Origin: Abelmoschus esculentus
Taxonomy: Eukaryota; Streptophyta; Magnoliopsida; Malvales; Malvaceae
DNA: 64,000 bases
Assembly: GCA_035048815.1 (NCBI GenBank)
Contig: JAUCBN010000042.1
Coordinates: forward strand, 3,038,001-3,102,000
Reading direction: 5' to 3'
In this document: positions 12,654-24,967 of the stretch, in pieces
How the letters are laid out: each line of letters starts with the position of its first letter
Position numbering within the stretch: position 1 is the stretch's first letter
Notes under the pieces: model-generated
What the model was told of the DNA's origin: nothing
The model's input: only the letters and a program-made list of their open reading frames with translations
Database searches by the model: none
Position numbers and translations under genes: made by a program

Positions 12654-12993
12654 ACAATCTGACGAAAGGGAGATAAAAGAAGAGAAAAGGGCAAATTAAC
12701 TTTCCAGATCCAAAGAATACGATGAAGAAACATGTGTACCTTTCCACCATATTAACCGTCACTGCTTCAATTTTAGCCATTTTCGATAGCTTCTGTAGTT
12801 TTACTCTTTCGGTTTCATTCCTTTCAAGTTTCAAGAACTCTGCGATATCGGTTTTGCGATCACAATGGAAGATATCAATCCATCTACTCCTCAGAAAGTT
12901 ATCTATCAAATTACAAGGATTCTGCTTCGGAGCAGACGATGTGACCTCAGAAAATTGATTCAGGGGATGCTGTAATACACCGAGATTTGACAT
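12654..12993 (-). CDS. Possible small two-exon gene, function unknown
   Basis: The minus strand has an ATG at 12993 opening MSNLGVLQHPLNQFSEVTSS and continuing through RSRWIDIFHCDRKTDIAEFL to NMVER. It then meets a donor-like gtacac near 12741. An acceptor-like tttcgtcag lies near 12662, after which the frame closes within a few codons, predicting roughly 85 residues. It is basic with one predicted helix (KLQKLSKMAKIEA). I recognise no family. It lies 380 bp upstream of the coiled-coil gene on the same strand. It could equally be a noncoding leader or chance frame. Confidence 0.3.
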
Positions 12994-13569
12994 TAGAAAT
13001 TAGATCTTCCGTCTTTAAATCTGCAGATGTTCCAAAGGAACGCCATTAAATAGGTGGGAAACAGCTGAAATAGTTGCAGAAAAAAGGGCGCGAGACGATT
13101 CAAGTTCTCTCTTCATCCATATTCACCGACCAGTCGAAATGTAAGTCCTCTTGGTTTACCTTACTGATTTGCCAGTTCAGGTTGTTGTAAACATCAAAAC
13201 AGAATTTTCATTTTGTATGATAATCTGAGAAAAACTTTCATCAAGCATTTCCATGAACAAAACCATGGGGGAAAACAATGTATACATAACCATAGGCATC
13301 AATTAGTTGGCTAACATTGTTAGAAACTAGCACTTGTAATCTGGCATGTACATATTGCAGGCATTGTAGAACTGTTCTCTAAAAGTGCAGAGCTTGTGGC
13401 TTGAATGGTTCCCCAAACCAGGAAGTCGATACGAAGCCAATTTATCTCGTATTTTGAGAAATTTGTGTACAATATACATAGATATCCTATGATTATCGTT
13501 TCTTTATGCATGGTTCAACCACATGTTATGTACATCTAGATTAGGTAGTAAAAGGCAAAGATATTTAGA
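12994..13569. other. Intergenic, no supported gene
   Basis: Moderate AT content. The segment 13085-13150 (gggcgcgagacgattcaag, then aaatgtaagtcc) is less AT-rich and ends in a donor-like gtaagt, as a leader exon on the plus strand would. I see no coding exon to connect it to. Confidence 0.35.
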
Positions 13570-15125
13570 CTATGTGTTGGGGCAACCATTAGGTGAATGT
13601 TTGTAGGAATGCCTCTTTCTTTTTCCCTTTACCCTTGCATGAATCTCCTTTTCTGTTGCCATTGTTTCTTTTATATTGTTCTGCACTTCGATGCAGAGCT
13701 CACCGAGGGGTAACATTGGGAATGGTTCCTCGATGAGAACACCGACCTGCAACATGAAACAAACTTTTAACGATTGAAACAAAGAAAGAAACTCCGATAT
13801 TAAGGGGATAACACCAGAAGAAGATGCATACTTCTTCTATGCAGAACAAGGAAGCAGCACTGATGAAAGTGGCAGGGACAACAATCCAATGGCAATCATC
13901 CCAGAGTATGATAGGAAGAGTAAGATGCCACAGGACCAAAAACCTCGATGTCAACCGAGTGTATGATAGAGGGATCGGAACCCCCATGAGTTGATCGCAT
14001 ACACAGATTCCTTCATGGAAACACGAGATCGTCGACTCCTGAAATGAAATGAGCAATCAAACAAGGATAAAGATTGATATTTTCCAAGAGCAACCATTTT
14101 TTATTGGTGAAATCCAAAGTTCAGATGGTTGAAGAAGGGAGATACCAACATAGCTCTCTTTGTTTCTTCTAAGTTCAGCACTTTAAGGCTCTGAGAAATG
14201 AAGTCTATTATGCAGCGAGGCCGATGCTTCGAGTTTAGTATCACTGCTAAATCATCTACTTCAAGCAGATTCTGAAGATCACTGCCAATATCCGAGTCAT
14301 ACAGAACATGACACTGCAAAAAAGAAACAAACGCCATTATCAACCGATCAGTAATTTCCTTCATAGCACATATACATAATGTTCGATTTCTTATTCAATT
14401 TTCTAAAGCATACTCACTTTAAGTGCAACAGGAAAAGCCATTATATAGTGCAAGAGAGCAGATTTGATGGGCTGATCATCGGCTGAATTATCGACCCCAG
14501 AAATTACCTGTCTTGCCAAATCATTTGTGCCAGCAATTACCTTAGTCCACGCCTTCCTCCCCTCTTCATACCTCGAATACGAGGCCTCGGTTCTAAAAAC
14601 CAACAGCAAAGCCAATGCAGGCGCAGTCAACTGATAAGGCAACGAAGAAGCTCTCAACGCCGGGAAAAAGCCAGGCAACCAGTGCAAATCCACGGCTGTG
14701 TTGTACGTGGCGACGACAACAGCAACCGAAGTAAAAGCTAAAACAGGTGGAACCAGTGATAAGATGACACGCGACTGTAAACTGGAAAGTAAATGTCGGA
14801 GGTGACGTTGCGAACTCCTGTGATGAACCCATTTTTCGTGGTTGTAAAGAGAGCGGTTTTGTCGCATTCCACGCTCTTGAATACGATCGGCCCAGTCCGG
14901 AATAACACGGAGGATAGAGATAAGGTCCAGGGTTTTAGTGGCAGTGGTAGTGGGCATCGAGCTTGGAGGCGGCGTCGGTGGTTGTGAACCGGAAAAAAGG
15001 ATCTTGAAAGAGGGTGGTCGATTGGATTTCGTAGGAAGCGAGGTGTAGGAGCGAAAGTGAAGGAAGGGTTTGGTGGTGAAGGTTGTAGTGAAGGAGAGCT
15101 TTGAAGGTTTCGACGCTTGAGCCAT
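13570..15125 (-). CDS. VCCN1: Bestrophin-like (UPF0187) thylakoid chloride channel, VCCN type
   Basis: VCCN proteins are voltage-dependent Cl- channels of the thylakoid membrane that adjust proton motive force after light changes. Exons 15125-14418, 14313-14146, 14038-13832 and 13746-13570 join in phase to 419 residues, near the Arabidopsis length. Residues 1 to about 80 are Ser/Thr/Pro-rich with few acidic residues, as in a chloroplast transit peptide. The conserved start of the mature part is RNRSLYNHEKWVHHRSSQRH-like. Hydrophobic segments include VILSLVPPVLAFTSVAVVVA and LTAPALALLLVFRTEASYSR (the family's F-R-T---Y-R-E motif). Exon 3 carries PIPLSYTRLTSRFLVLWHLT and IVVPATFISAASLFCIEE, and exon 4 has EEPFPMLPL. 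The basic C-terminus (KGKRKRHSYKHS) is stromal in family models. VCCN1 versus VCCN2 is not resolvable by eye. Confidence 0.9.
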
Positions 15126-15749
15126 TGTAAGAATCAGGGTTTGGATATGTGACTGTTATTAGTTAGGGGTTCGGAGGAGGAAGACGAGTGAAAAAGAGAT
15201 ACAAGTGGGTAAGTTTGAAGACAGCCGTTGGGTGTTGGCTGGTTGGTTTCATGTTTGTGAAGGACATTAAAACACATGTTCAGGATTTTTAGTTCGGATA
15301 AAACGAGAATGCTCTCAACAGTTGATGGCTTTTTTGCAAATTTAGCCTATATTTTCATAAACACGTCGAAAATTCTTTTCCTTTTTTACATTATATATAT
15401 ATATTTTATAAAAAGAGAATATCGTCAAGTTTAAGTAGATCTCAATCGCATGTGTCATAATCGAGAATTTTTATAATTTATTAAATTCGTATACTAATTT
15501 CAATAATAAAAGATAATATAATTCGATGTTTTTTTAATTTTATTAAAATTTTTCTGTTAAATTTTTTAAGTTTATTTCTGAAAAGGTGCCCGAGATCTGT
15601 TTGGTTTATTCAGTGGGACAGAAAGTAGACAATAGGTTAGATTGTCTCACAACCAAACACGCCACTTTAGCTTTCCCTTCTCCAGTTCCTCGTCTCCGAT
15701 TGAAAAACAGTCTTAGCTGGTCTTTTCGCTCGTCTTTTCAACTGAGAAA
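15126..15749. other. Intergenic between two divergent genes
   Basis: This 624-bp space separates the VCCN gene (minus) from the unknown gene (plus), so it must hold both promoters. The centre (15360-15560) is AT-rich with a TA run at 15396-15404. The segment 15590-15749, pyrimidine-rich and more GC-balanced, is the likely leader of the plus-strand gene. Confidence 0.5.
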
Positions 15750-17644
15750 ATGGAAGAGCCGAAAGCAGCAACCCCGAACCCAGCAGCAGCAACCGCAAAC
15801 GCAGCCCAAACAACCGTTCCTCCACCACAGCCAAATCTCGCTGAATCAGAACAGCCAGCTAGCAAGAAAAGACCTCTAGAAAACAGCAATGACCAGTACC
15901 AGAATTCTCCATATTTCAAGATGCGCCTTGTTCTCAAAGACCTTCGTCCTCATTTCATCGAGGTATATTCATATATTTCCAAAGTTTTCCTTTTCCCCAA
16001 ATGATTTATCGTTTTTATTGTCTATTTCCCACCCTTCTCTTGCTTGTCTATTTAAAATAAGAGAAAAGGAAACCTTTTTTTGTGAGAAAGTTTCGATTTT
16101 CTGGAATAACCACCCCTTGATTTCCCCAATAATTTGTATATTGGATTATAAATTTATAATTGTTAAAGTCTTGAATTTGGATTCTTAGGTGTTCTTATTT
16201 TGTGGGTTTCTCTTAAAGTGGCCTTATTATTCTCAGTTATCTCAAAGGTCAGTTTTTTATCTAAGGAGTAAGGACAGTTGTTCAAGTTTAGACCATGATA
16301 ATTAGTTCCATCGCCCATCTTGTTTGGTTATAGCCTGAACAATGTGTCCTGAAAATTTATGTTTGCCTGAAGTAGTTTCATCAATTTGGTTGCTTGTATG
16401 ATTTCCCCCCTTTTATTGCTTTATATAACCATGGAACATTTTGTTGACTTAATGTGATATGGATTTTTCTGTTCCTTGAAGGTTCTGCAAATGTCTGATT
16501 TTCGAAATTGCAAGGCCGCCGATGAAATCAAAGAAAGTAAGCTCTAAGCTCACAATATGCTTTGTTAACTTTTGCAGTTGTTGCCATAATGAATCCATCC
16601 ATTTTAATACCATTGTATGTGGCTCGGTAACTGTAGCAAATTACAGTCTTCATGGATTTGATCCGTTACTGGCTTACTGCTATTGTCTTAGCCTGTGGGA
16701 AAAGAACAGTGCTAGCATCCCATTAGTTTGTTCGGCATCCGTTAGCTACTACTATTTCACGTTGGTTCTTTTAAGTCGAAATGCACATTTCCATTAGCAA
16801 CAGGTTCGGGTGAAGAAACTTCGATATGACTTGGCTGACTAATGTGAAACCTCAATACCTCATTTAACTAATTAATCCACCTGTTGTCATTTAAGAAGTT
16901 CAGATCTGTTTTACCAGAAAAACTTGAGAACCTGAGCATCTTGATTCCACATTTAAAAGGTTTGTTCCAGAGTCAGTGGGACATCAAGTATTATCAAGTC
17001 TTAATTTCCTAATTTCTCGAATCACTTGTATTATAAGGAGTCATTCTCTTAATGTGGCTTCATACCATTTGTTTTAAGACAGAATACTGCACCTGCAATT
17101 TTGTTTTAGGTAAACTTTTTGTAACATTAATTTACAGTTAGCCAGTTGCTAATGGTGAACATTTTGTTGTGGAAACCACTTCTTTAGAACATGATCAACC
17201 GTTGCTGGTGCATAGGATGTTAATGTTTGATTCGTAATCTAAAGGTTACGCTCTACAAATATGTGATTTGCAGAGACAAGGCATTTAGTGGAATTGTACA
17301 AGCAGATGATAGCCTCCATCGAGAAAAGTAACAATACACCCGGAGGCCAGACACTGCAAGTTGAAACCGGAATGAAGCAGAAGCCCCATGAGCCACCGCA
17401 AGTCCTCAATCCAGCACCAGCACCAGCACCAGCTGTATCGTCCAAAAACAAGACTTTCCAGTCAAGTAGTGTCACCGGGAAACTACAATCTGAAGATGCT
17501 GAAGATTTGGGGACATATACTGTTGGTGGCTCGGCTTTTGGGTGGAACTTTATCACCTTTACAGGGAACAAACCAGTCTATTATGGAGTAACAAAGGAAT
17601 CGTTTCGAAGTGCTCAAGCAAGTTCAGGTTTAGAAGCAGAGTGA
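15750..17644 (+). CDS. Conserved plant protein of unknown function
   Basis: Exons 15750-15962, 16482-16536 and 17274-17644 join in phase to 212 residues. The N-terminus is low-complexity Ala/Pro/Gln. It is followed by a well-structured block crossing all three exons: SPYFKMRLVLKDLRPHFIEV, then FRNCKAADEIKE, then TRHLVELYKQM. A Pro/Ala linker follows, then a second block at the C-terminus, GTYTVGGSAFGWNFITFTGN and PVYYGVTKESFRSAQ. The first block looks helical and the second beta-rich. I do not recognise a named domain. The last exon may instead splice at a gt near 17631 to an acceptor near 17713. The tail would then be GGFGSEICKLDF instead of GLEAE, and both stay in frame. Intron 2 is 737 bp. 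Confidence 0.75.
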
Positions 17645-17920
17645 ATGTCTTTCTGACTTGTATTGTGGGATTGTCTTATGTATAACAATTGCATTTTAAC
17701 GTACCTTTTGCAGGCGGATTCGGTTCGGAGATCTGTAAGTTGGATTTCTAACATTGCTAGATACTGTTGTTATCTCAATTCCATGGTTCTTGAAATGAAA
17801 AAATGGAAGTGGAGTGCCATTGACATCAAGTGAGAAATAGAACTAGCAGAGGAGTATCTTAGTAGAACTTGTGCCTGAGATACATATCATATTATATTAA
17901 CTTTCAAGGTAAAGCAACAA

Positions 17921-17992
17921 GGCTCCTTAGCTCGGTGGTAGAGCATTTGACTACAGATCAAAAGGCCATTCGGTTTGAACCCGGTTGGGTCC
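17921..17992 (+). tRNA. tRNA-Cys-like gene with ACA anticodon, probable pseudogene
   Basis: The D-arm (gctcggtggtagagc), anticodon arm (tttga-ctacaga-tcaaa) and T-arm (cggtttgaacccg) follow plant tRNA-Cys closely. The loop places ACA where Cys tRNA has GCA. The acceptor stem is weak: 5' ggctcct against 3' gggtcc pairs poorly. A run of five T follows, as a Pol III terminator would. The anticodon change and the damaged acceptor stem suggest a dead copy. Confidence 0.65.
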
Positions 17993-18648
17993 TTTTTACC
18001 GTAAATAACATAAATATTTTTATCACTCAATAATTAATGAATCTCAAACAATTACGGTTTTGATTAAGGTTAACCATACCAATTTAATAAAGTGACTTTG
18101 TTTTAGAGCAAGTATTCATGTTTGGATTAAAAAATTTATGGGTTTATGGAAATGGCTATGGTTTGATTAACGATTAATAAAAAACAGATTAAAAAAATTT
18201 AAAAATTTAATCGATTAACTGAATCGATCATTTGAACCCCTTATTAAATAAAAACATTTGCGGTGTGCAAACGGCAGGAGTTAAGATTTTCAGTATCTTA
18301 CAAAATCTATAAAAAATATATAAATTTTAAAGACTAATATTATTATTTTTCAAATTAAAAATAAAACATATCATATCTTTGTTAATTTTTAATATCAAAT
18401 ATATTAAAACAGAATAAAAATATAATATTAATTATTAATTTACCAAAAATAACAAATAAAATTTTAAAATAAAAATACAATAATAAATTAGATATTAAAT
18501 ATATAGTTTATCAAAAAATATTATGAAAAGTAGACTAAATTTTTATTATTGTTTTATAGAGCATATATTTTAACTTTCATTTAAATTTCACAAAATTTAA
18601 AACCTTATATTTCTCAAAATTGTCCGTGACTCTTGAGTCAACCCGTCG
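17993..18648. other. AT-rich intergenic DNA
   Basis: No gene or clear repeat boundary seen. Long A/T tracts only. Confidence 0.5.
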
Positions 18649-18656
18649 GCCGTAGC

Positions 18657-19320
18657 TAGAGGTGATAAAAAACATCCAATCTGAATTATTCGATCTGTTG
18701 ACCCGCCTACCCAATTAAAAATTATAGGATATTTAAAATAAAATACTCGAATTTTTTGGGTTGGGTACCCAACCGTATTTTTTTCCGGGTAGTTAGATCG
18801 GGTCAGGGCCGAAATTTTTTAAAAACCGGGTACCCGACCTGACCCGGTAATTTTAATAAATATATATATTTTTAAAATTTTAAATTATATTTTTATTATT
18901 TTTCTCTAAAATTAATTTTAAATCCTTAACTTTTTTTATACTTGTATTATATACTTTTAAGTTTTGAATTTTTTTATAAATATCTATATTAATTTGTCAA
19001 TATGAGATTTGAAAGATTAATTATGATCGAGAATAATACATTCTTTTATCGACAAACTTTAATATATGCATATATATCCAAATATTTATCTTTAAAACTT
19101 ATCTTAAATCAATAATTTTGTGTTTGAAATATATCATAAAATTTTAAGTATTTATTATATATTTTTTAAAAAAATAAATTTTAAAATATATATATATATA
19201 TATAAAAGTTAAATCGGATATTCGATACCCGATTTTACGAGTACTCGATTTTTATAGGCCGAATCATGGATCGATATTTTGGTACCCGAAATCTGATGTA
19301 CCCGGTTATTAACAACCCTA
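18657..19320. mobile_element. Non-autonomous hAT element (664 bp) with perfect 8-bp TSD
   Basis: The ends are inverted: tagaggtgataaaaaac on the left, gttattaacaacccta on the right. The octamer gccgtagc lies directly outside both ends (18649-18656 and 19321-19328) without mismatch. Subterminal regions hold repeated cgggtaccc and gacccg motifs. The centre is a long A/T filler. Eight-base target duplications with a TAGRG-type terminus are diagnostic of hAT elements. No transposase is encoded. Confidence 0.9.
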
Positions 19321-19328
19321 GCCGTAGC

Positions 19329-22300
19329 TCAGCCTCAAGGAGTAAAATGTTTTATCAACATCACCAATGTCGTAAGTATGTTCATGTTTAATTTAATTTT
19401 TTAACACTTATATATTTAAATTTAATTTTTTTAATATCTATAAATTAATTTTTAAATTTTATAATTTATATCTATTTTAATATTTTAAATTTTTATGATT
19501 TATGTTTACTTTAAAAAAAATTAACTCATATTCATCGTCTAAAAATATTTTGAATCCGTCACTATTAATACTCATAAACATTTCATGGACAAATATCAAT
19601 ATGTATATTACGGGTCTTATTATCATTTCCTGCTATTAAATTATGTTTTTTTTAATTATCTTTAAATATATTTTAAAATTTTAATCATTATGATTTGGAT
19701 GTCACATCCCCAGTCCCTCTTATTAAATTATGATTACCGTTGAATTATTCAAAGGTGGGCCGATAAGAAACTCCAACCTCCTCCTGACTTAAAGTCATAT
19801 CAGCTTTATAGATATTTTTGTATGATTACATTAAAATATAATAATAAATATGTATATTTTAATCGATAATTATTATATAAAAATAAGCGGAACCAATAAA
19901 GGCTTAAATTGATTAATCGATAATTATCGTATAATAATAAAATTAATTAATAATAGATTGATTTAGTACGATAAAATATTAATATTTTTAAAATAGAGTT
20001 AAATAGTCGAATTCTAACTATAATTAGAATAAATAAGATTAAAAGGACTAACTTATAATTAGATTTTATGATATTTGATTTAGATTAATTATTTAAAATA
20101 ATTAAATATTATGATTATAATTCTAAGTGATACAAAATAATTTATAAATTATTTAAATTTAATTTAATAAATATTTAAATTCGAATCAAATTTTTAATCA
20201 CTATATTTTTAAAACTTTTCAAAGATAAATCATGATTTCAAAGATATTTGTATAATTTTTTTTGTTTTATTGATGGATGACTACTCGAATGAGTCATCAT
20301 ATCTGAGTGATGATTCTATTTCATCTTTAAATTTAGAAACAAAATAGGATATGTCTACTTCGCATAAACAGTGGTATCTCTCATATAATCATGAGAATTC
20401 AATATCATCTTAGCTAAAGCATGAAATTAATATATATAAAAATTATAAAGAGAAATAAAACCGTATTAATGTTTTAAATTTATAAAAATAAATTATCAGT
20501 TGATTAAGTTCGACATTTTAATTTTGTTACATTCCTTTTTTATCCTCTTGTATTCTCGTTAGTATCCCGATCATAAAGTTTAGGTCCTCCAATTAATTCT
20601 GCATTAATCCCTCCTTGATTCTCAAATCTTTCAATTTTGATTATTCCCGACGTATTTTTTAGACTTTAAAATCCAAAAAAATATTTGACTAAAAGAAGAA
20701 AACTGAAAATTTTACAATTTTAATCTAAAAATTAAAATAAAATTTAAAATAAAATTTTTTAAAATTAAATTGATAAATTATATAAATTTTTGGATTAAAA
20801 CTATTACTAATCCTAACTGTCATTATATTTTTAAATTTTAAATGATATTAGTATCAAAATAGTAATTAAAGGTACTAACATAATATAACAAGTATAATTA
20901 AGACACTAAATATATAGTTTTCCCTTAATTTTATACCTGTAAGGATTAAACACACGTTGTAAATTACTTTATGATATCCACTAGTTTTAACGTTTATGTC
21001 CCGACATTTCCAATGTCAACGCTAACCCATGAGAATAACAGGAAAAAAAAATATCAAATAATCTAAAAGTTGACTTAATTGATTATTTTATCATAAAATT
21101 TTTACCTTATTAAACAATAATAGTAATAAGTGGTTTATTTCGCATAAGGAAAAGGGATAATAAAAATGATGATTCTATGATCAGTAATGTAATAATTATT
21201 ATATAACATTAAATTTTAAATAAAATAAAATAAAATAATTTTTTTATAATAGATCTCTATTAAAAATTATATTAATTTACATAACATCGAAGAGTGTAAT
21301 ACTTTAATTAAGTTATTTGATTAAATACAAATAAATACAAAATGTATAATATTTGAAAAATTTAAACACGAGACATTATAATATTTTTTAATCAAATTAT
21401 AATAATTACAGTAATATATTATAGAGTATGTTCTTTTTAAGTTAATTAAATTTATAATTTTTATTTTGTTATTTAAATATTATTTTAAATTTTAAATTAA
21501 TTTTTGTATAAATTTTATTTGTTGTTATTTTTAATATTATAATATATTAATTTAAATTATTTATATATTTATATATAAAAATAATATTAAAAAGGTTTAA
21601 TTTAAAATTAAAAAAACATTTTTCGAATTGAATTTTAATCCTCATTTGAGATATTGAATATTAATATAAAATTATATAAATATTGACTGGCAGCTGTGAG
21701 AAAGTTAGGATGGGTGATGTTATCAATGCTCGGAGGAAGATATTTTGTGACTGGTCTGTCTACACAGAGAGCAATATTAGTGGTAAACAGAGAAAGGTCA
21801 CATGCGATGCAAACAGAACAAAAACATATACTTCTCCCCCACTTCAACCCTCCTCGCTTCCACACCACGCGCTCCTTATTCAACGCCGAAAATTAAACAT
21901 CAGTATAAATATTCTCTTATAGTATCTTTCGAGTTTTTAGTACGTTATAAAATAGTTATTTAAAAGTATTTAATTAGTAATTATTACTATTTATTTATAT
22001 ATAATAATAATTTTATGTAAATCAATTAACTAAAAACTGATTTTTAAATAAGAAAAAGCGGGGATGATTTAATTTTAGAATTTAAATCTAAATTAAACAT
22101 AATAGAGAAATGGAAAGCACACGTGAAAAGAGGGCGCGTAGGAGGTGGGACCAGGAAGTGTTTTTTCTTGGGACATTATTTAATATTCAAAATTCCAATT
22201 TCAAACAAACAAATAAATGCATAAACTACTTTGGTGATGATATAATTAATTGAGAGTACTTATTTTATTTATTAAATTAATGAATTTGTTAATCAGATCA

Positions 22301-23760
22301 TATAATTTTTAAATTCTACCGTTAATTTTTATTAGAATTTTAACAGTAGTAATTGAAATAGGTAAAATTTAAAAATTAAATAACGTAATTAACGAGTTTA
22401 TTAATTAAGTAACTAAAATAAATATCTTCAATTAGTTAGGTGGTTACTGAAATAGTTTACCCTAAATAAATATCCAGTCAAGGAAAGAGGATTATCCTCC
22501 AACAGAACGTTTGGTTTTCAGTTGAATTTATGTTTGGGAATATTACTGAAATATACATTTGTTTTAAAATATTAGTTAAGATATCACATTTTATATGTTT
22601 TCTTTTATCAAAATAGTATTCGAACTAAAATTCTGAAAAATAGAATTGATATGATATAGTTTTGCGTGTATCGTAAAAAATATTATTTTTCTTTCTAATC
22701 ATATTTTATTTTATATTTTACTTTATTTTTTAATTAAAATTTAAATTATAATCTTAATTTTTTATATCTTAAACTTTGCATCTCAAAAAATTATTTTACT
22801 CTTAATTATTTAATCGATAATTATAATCTTTAATTTTAAACCTTAAATTTTAAATATTAAATTCACTGTTTAGTTTTAAAATACTAAAACATATACAATA
22901 GAAAATAAACATTTTAAAAAAATTACTTGAGCTCCGTTTAATAAAATTTTTGAAATATTCGTTGGTAAATGTTGTTTGTTTGAAATATTCGTTGGTAAAT
23001 GTTGTTTGGGCTCTGTTTAGATATAATTAAAATTTATTAAATAATCAAATAATTAAAGATATTTATATTATTTTATTTCAGTTTATTAAAATTTAATATT
23101 TAATTCAGAATATATTTTTCATTTACTTGATAAAAAGTTACAAACGGGGAAGCACGTTTTAAAAGGTATATGAATTAGAATAAAAAACACACACAAGTCA
23201 AATACGACGACAACGAAATGTCTTTGAATCTTGTGCAAGAACTAATGAGTGTACGTTTAAAAAGGTAAAAAATCAAGATATAATTAATATCGTATTTACA
23301 TTAGCAAATCTCACATTAAATACATATTATATTTTTAAAAATTAAATATAATTTTTTAGATTAAATAATGGAAGATAATATTCATACACAGATATCGAAC
23401 TATATGGTGTATCCCGAAAAATTTTATTTTTTATTTTTGTTTTTTAATTTAATTTTTTTAAAAATTATTTTTATAAATTTATCCTATTATTTTTAAACAT
23501 TTAAGTTTTATTTTCTTCAATCCAAATCCCGGTTTCGTCCAGGTTCATATACACATTATAATTATGTGTTAAGCCATATAGTTAATCTTTCTTGGTGCAT
23601 AACCTTTTTTTTTTCATTTGATTCATCTTGCTCACATGTTAATTTAGAATTAAATACATTAATAACTTATATAAATTCCTGTTACTTTAATTATCCAAAT
23701 ATTTTTCAGAGTATAGTCATAGAGATATTTGTAGTATGTTTTAAGCCAGCCATTGTCATT
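19329..23760. other. Long AT-rich intergenic DNA
   Basis: No gene supported. Two islands are less AT-rich than the surroundings: 21690-21900 and 22105-22165, the latter with a G-box-like cacacgtgaa. They could be distal regulatory DNA of the AHL gene or relics. A perfect two-copy 30-bp tandem repeat lies at 22951-23010. The rest is A/T tracts. Confidence 0.45.
22951..23010. repeat. 30-bp tandem duplication, two copies
   Basis: The unit beginning tgaaatattcgttggtaaat occurs at 22951-22980 and again at 22981-23010. The copies differ only in the last two bases, so the duplication is recent. Confidence 0.9.
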
Positions 23761-23798
23761 CTCAGTAAAAGCAAAGCTCACACAGAGTTGAGACGAAG

Positions 23799-23899
23799 GA
23801 GAGAGAGAGAGAGAGAGAGAGAGAAACACAGTAACACCTTTTTAGATAACAAGAGAGAGAGAGAGAGAGAGAAACACAGTAACACCTTTTTAGATAACA
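23799..23899. repeat. GA microsatellite inside a 49-bp tandem duplication
   Basis: GA runs at 23799-23824 and 23852-23872 are each followed by aaacacagtaacacct and tttagataac, giving a 49-bp period. It lies about 1.1 kb before the AHL start codon, probably in or near its transcribed leader. GA-rich leaders are common binding sites for BBR/BPC proteins (inference). Confidence 0.8.
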
Positions 23900-24070
23900 C
23901 AGTAACAAGAGAGAGAAAGATCAACAGCTTTTACGAAAGGAGAGAAGGAAGAGAGAGAAAGCTCTGCCTTAGAAAATATGAATCCCGATAAGGACTTGTG
24001 TTGGCAAAGGAACTTCGGGTAGCAACTAATAACGAAACGCTTTCTTTCACATTCTCCATTAATTCTCACT

Positions 24071-24099
24071 TTCCCTTCCTTTCCTTTCCTTTCCTTTCA
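24071..24099 (+). repeat. CCTTT pyrimidine microsatellite in AHL leader
   Basis: Five near-perfect ccttt units on the plus strand, within the probable 5' leader of the AHL gene. Pyrimidine tracts near a start of transcription are frequent in plants; any function is inference. Confidence 0.7.
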
Positions 24100-24967
24100 G
24101 TCTCTTCATTTTCCTATGAGTAAAAATCCCATCTTCTTCAAAGCTTGGACCTTTTAACACTTTAATCCCTGTTCGCTAATGTAAGTTACTTTCACTTTCT
24201 GGGTTTCTTTTTTCCATGAAAAGGAGAAAATTTTTAGCCTTGTGTGCTTAGTTTTTGGAGGAGTTGTAGTTCTTCTTTCAACTTGACTTTCATTTTTTAA
24301 GGCATTGGCTTTAGCTTTTGTCTGTTTCTTTCTCAATTATGTGAGTAAATCATTCCTAGGGGTAGTGATTTTGAACAAGCTTGGTTTTAAAGATATATAA
24401 TGAGGTGGTGAGGTTGAGACCTGGTTTTCAGTTCCCATTCTGCTTCTTTATTTCTTTAACATCAAGCTTTTTTTTTTTGCTTCGTTTCCTACTGTTTGTT
24501 AAGCTGTAATATATCTTGCTTTTTTGTCTTCTCTTTTCAAGTTACGAGCTTGATATTTCAACTCTTTTTCTCCTGTTGGCTGCTTGTAGGTGATTGGTTC
24601 TTCATTTTTCCTATCATGTTCTTGTAACTTTTCCCTTAGTGTGTGATTTGAAGAGCTTTGTCTGTAAAGAGAAATGCATCTGTATACTTTTTGCAGTGGT
24701 TCAATTTCCCGAGCTATGCATGTCTGAAATTCAATCTATAAGAATACGAACTAGGGAAACATGTTCTTCATTGACATACTACAATCTTCGGTATAGATTG
24801 TTCTGTTCTGTTTTTTTTTCATGTTTTTCAAGATCTATATGCTTTTTAACTGTTTAGTGGTCTAAATTGTAGTTTTGTAGGCGCTTTTTTGTTATTCTAG
24901 CCTTTGCAATTTGCATGGAGTGTTGATTTGGAGGTAAATTCAAGTATATGTTATTCGAGGTAGATGC

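Noticed and set aside
23566..23991. Open frame rich in RERERE on the plus strand
   Set aside because: It is translation of the GA microsatellite; repeats of this kind are open by composition.
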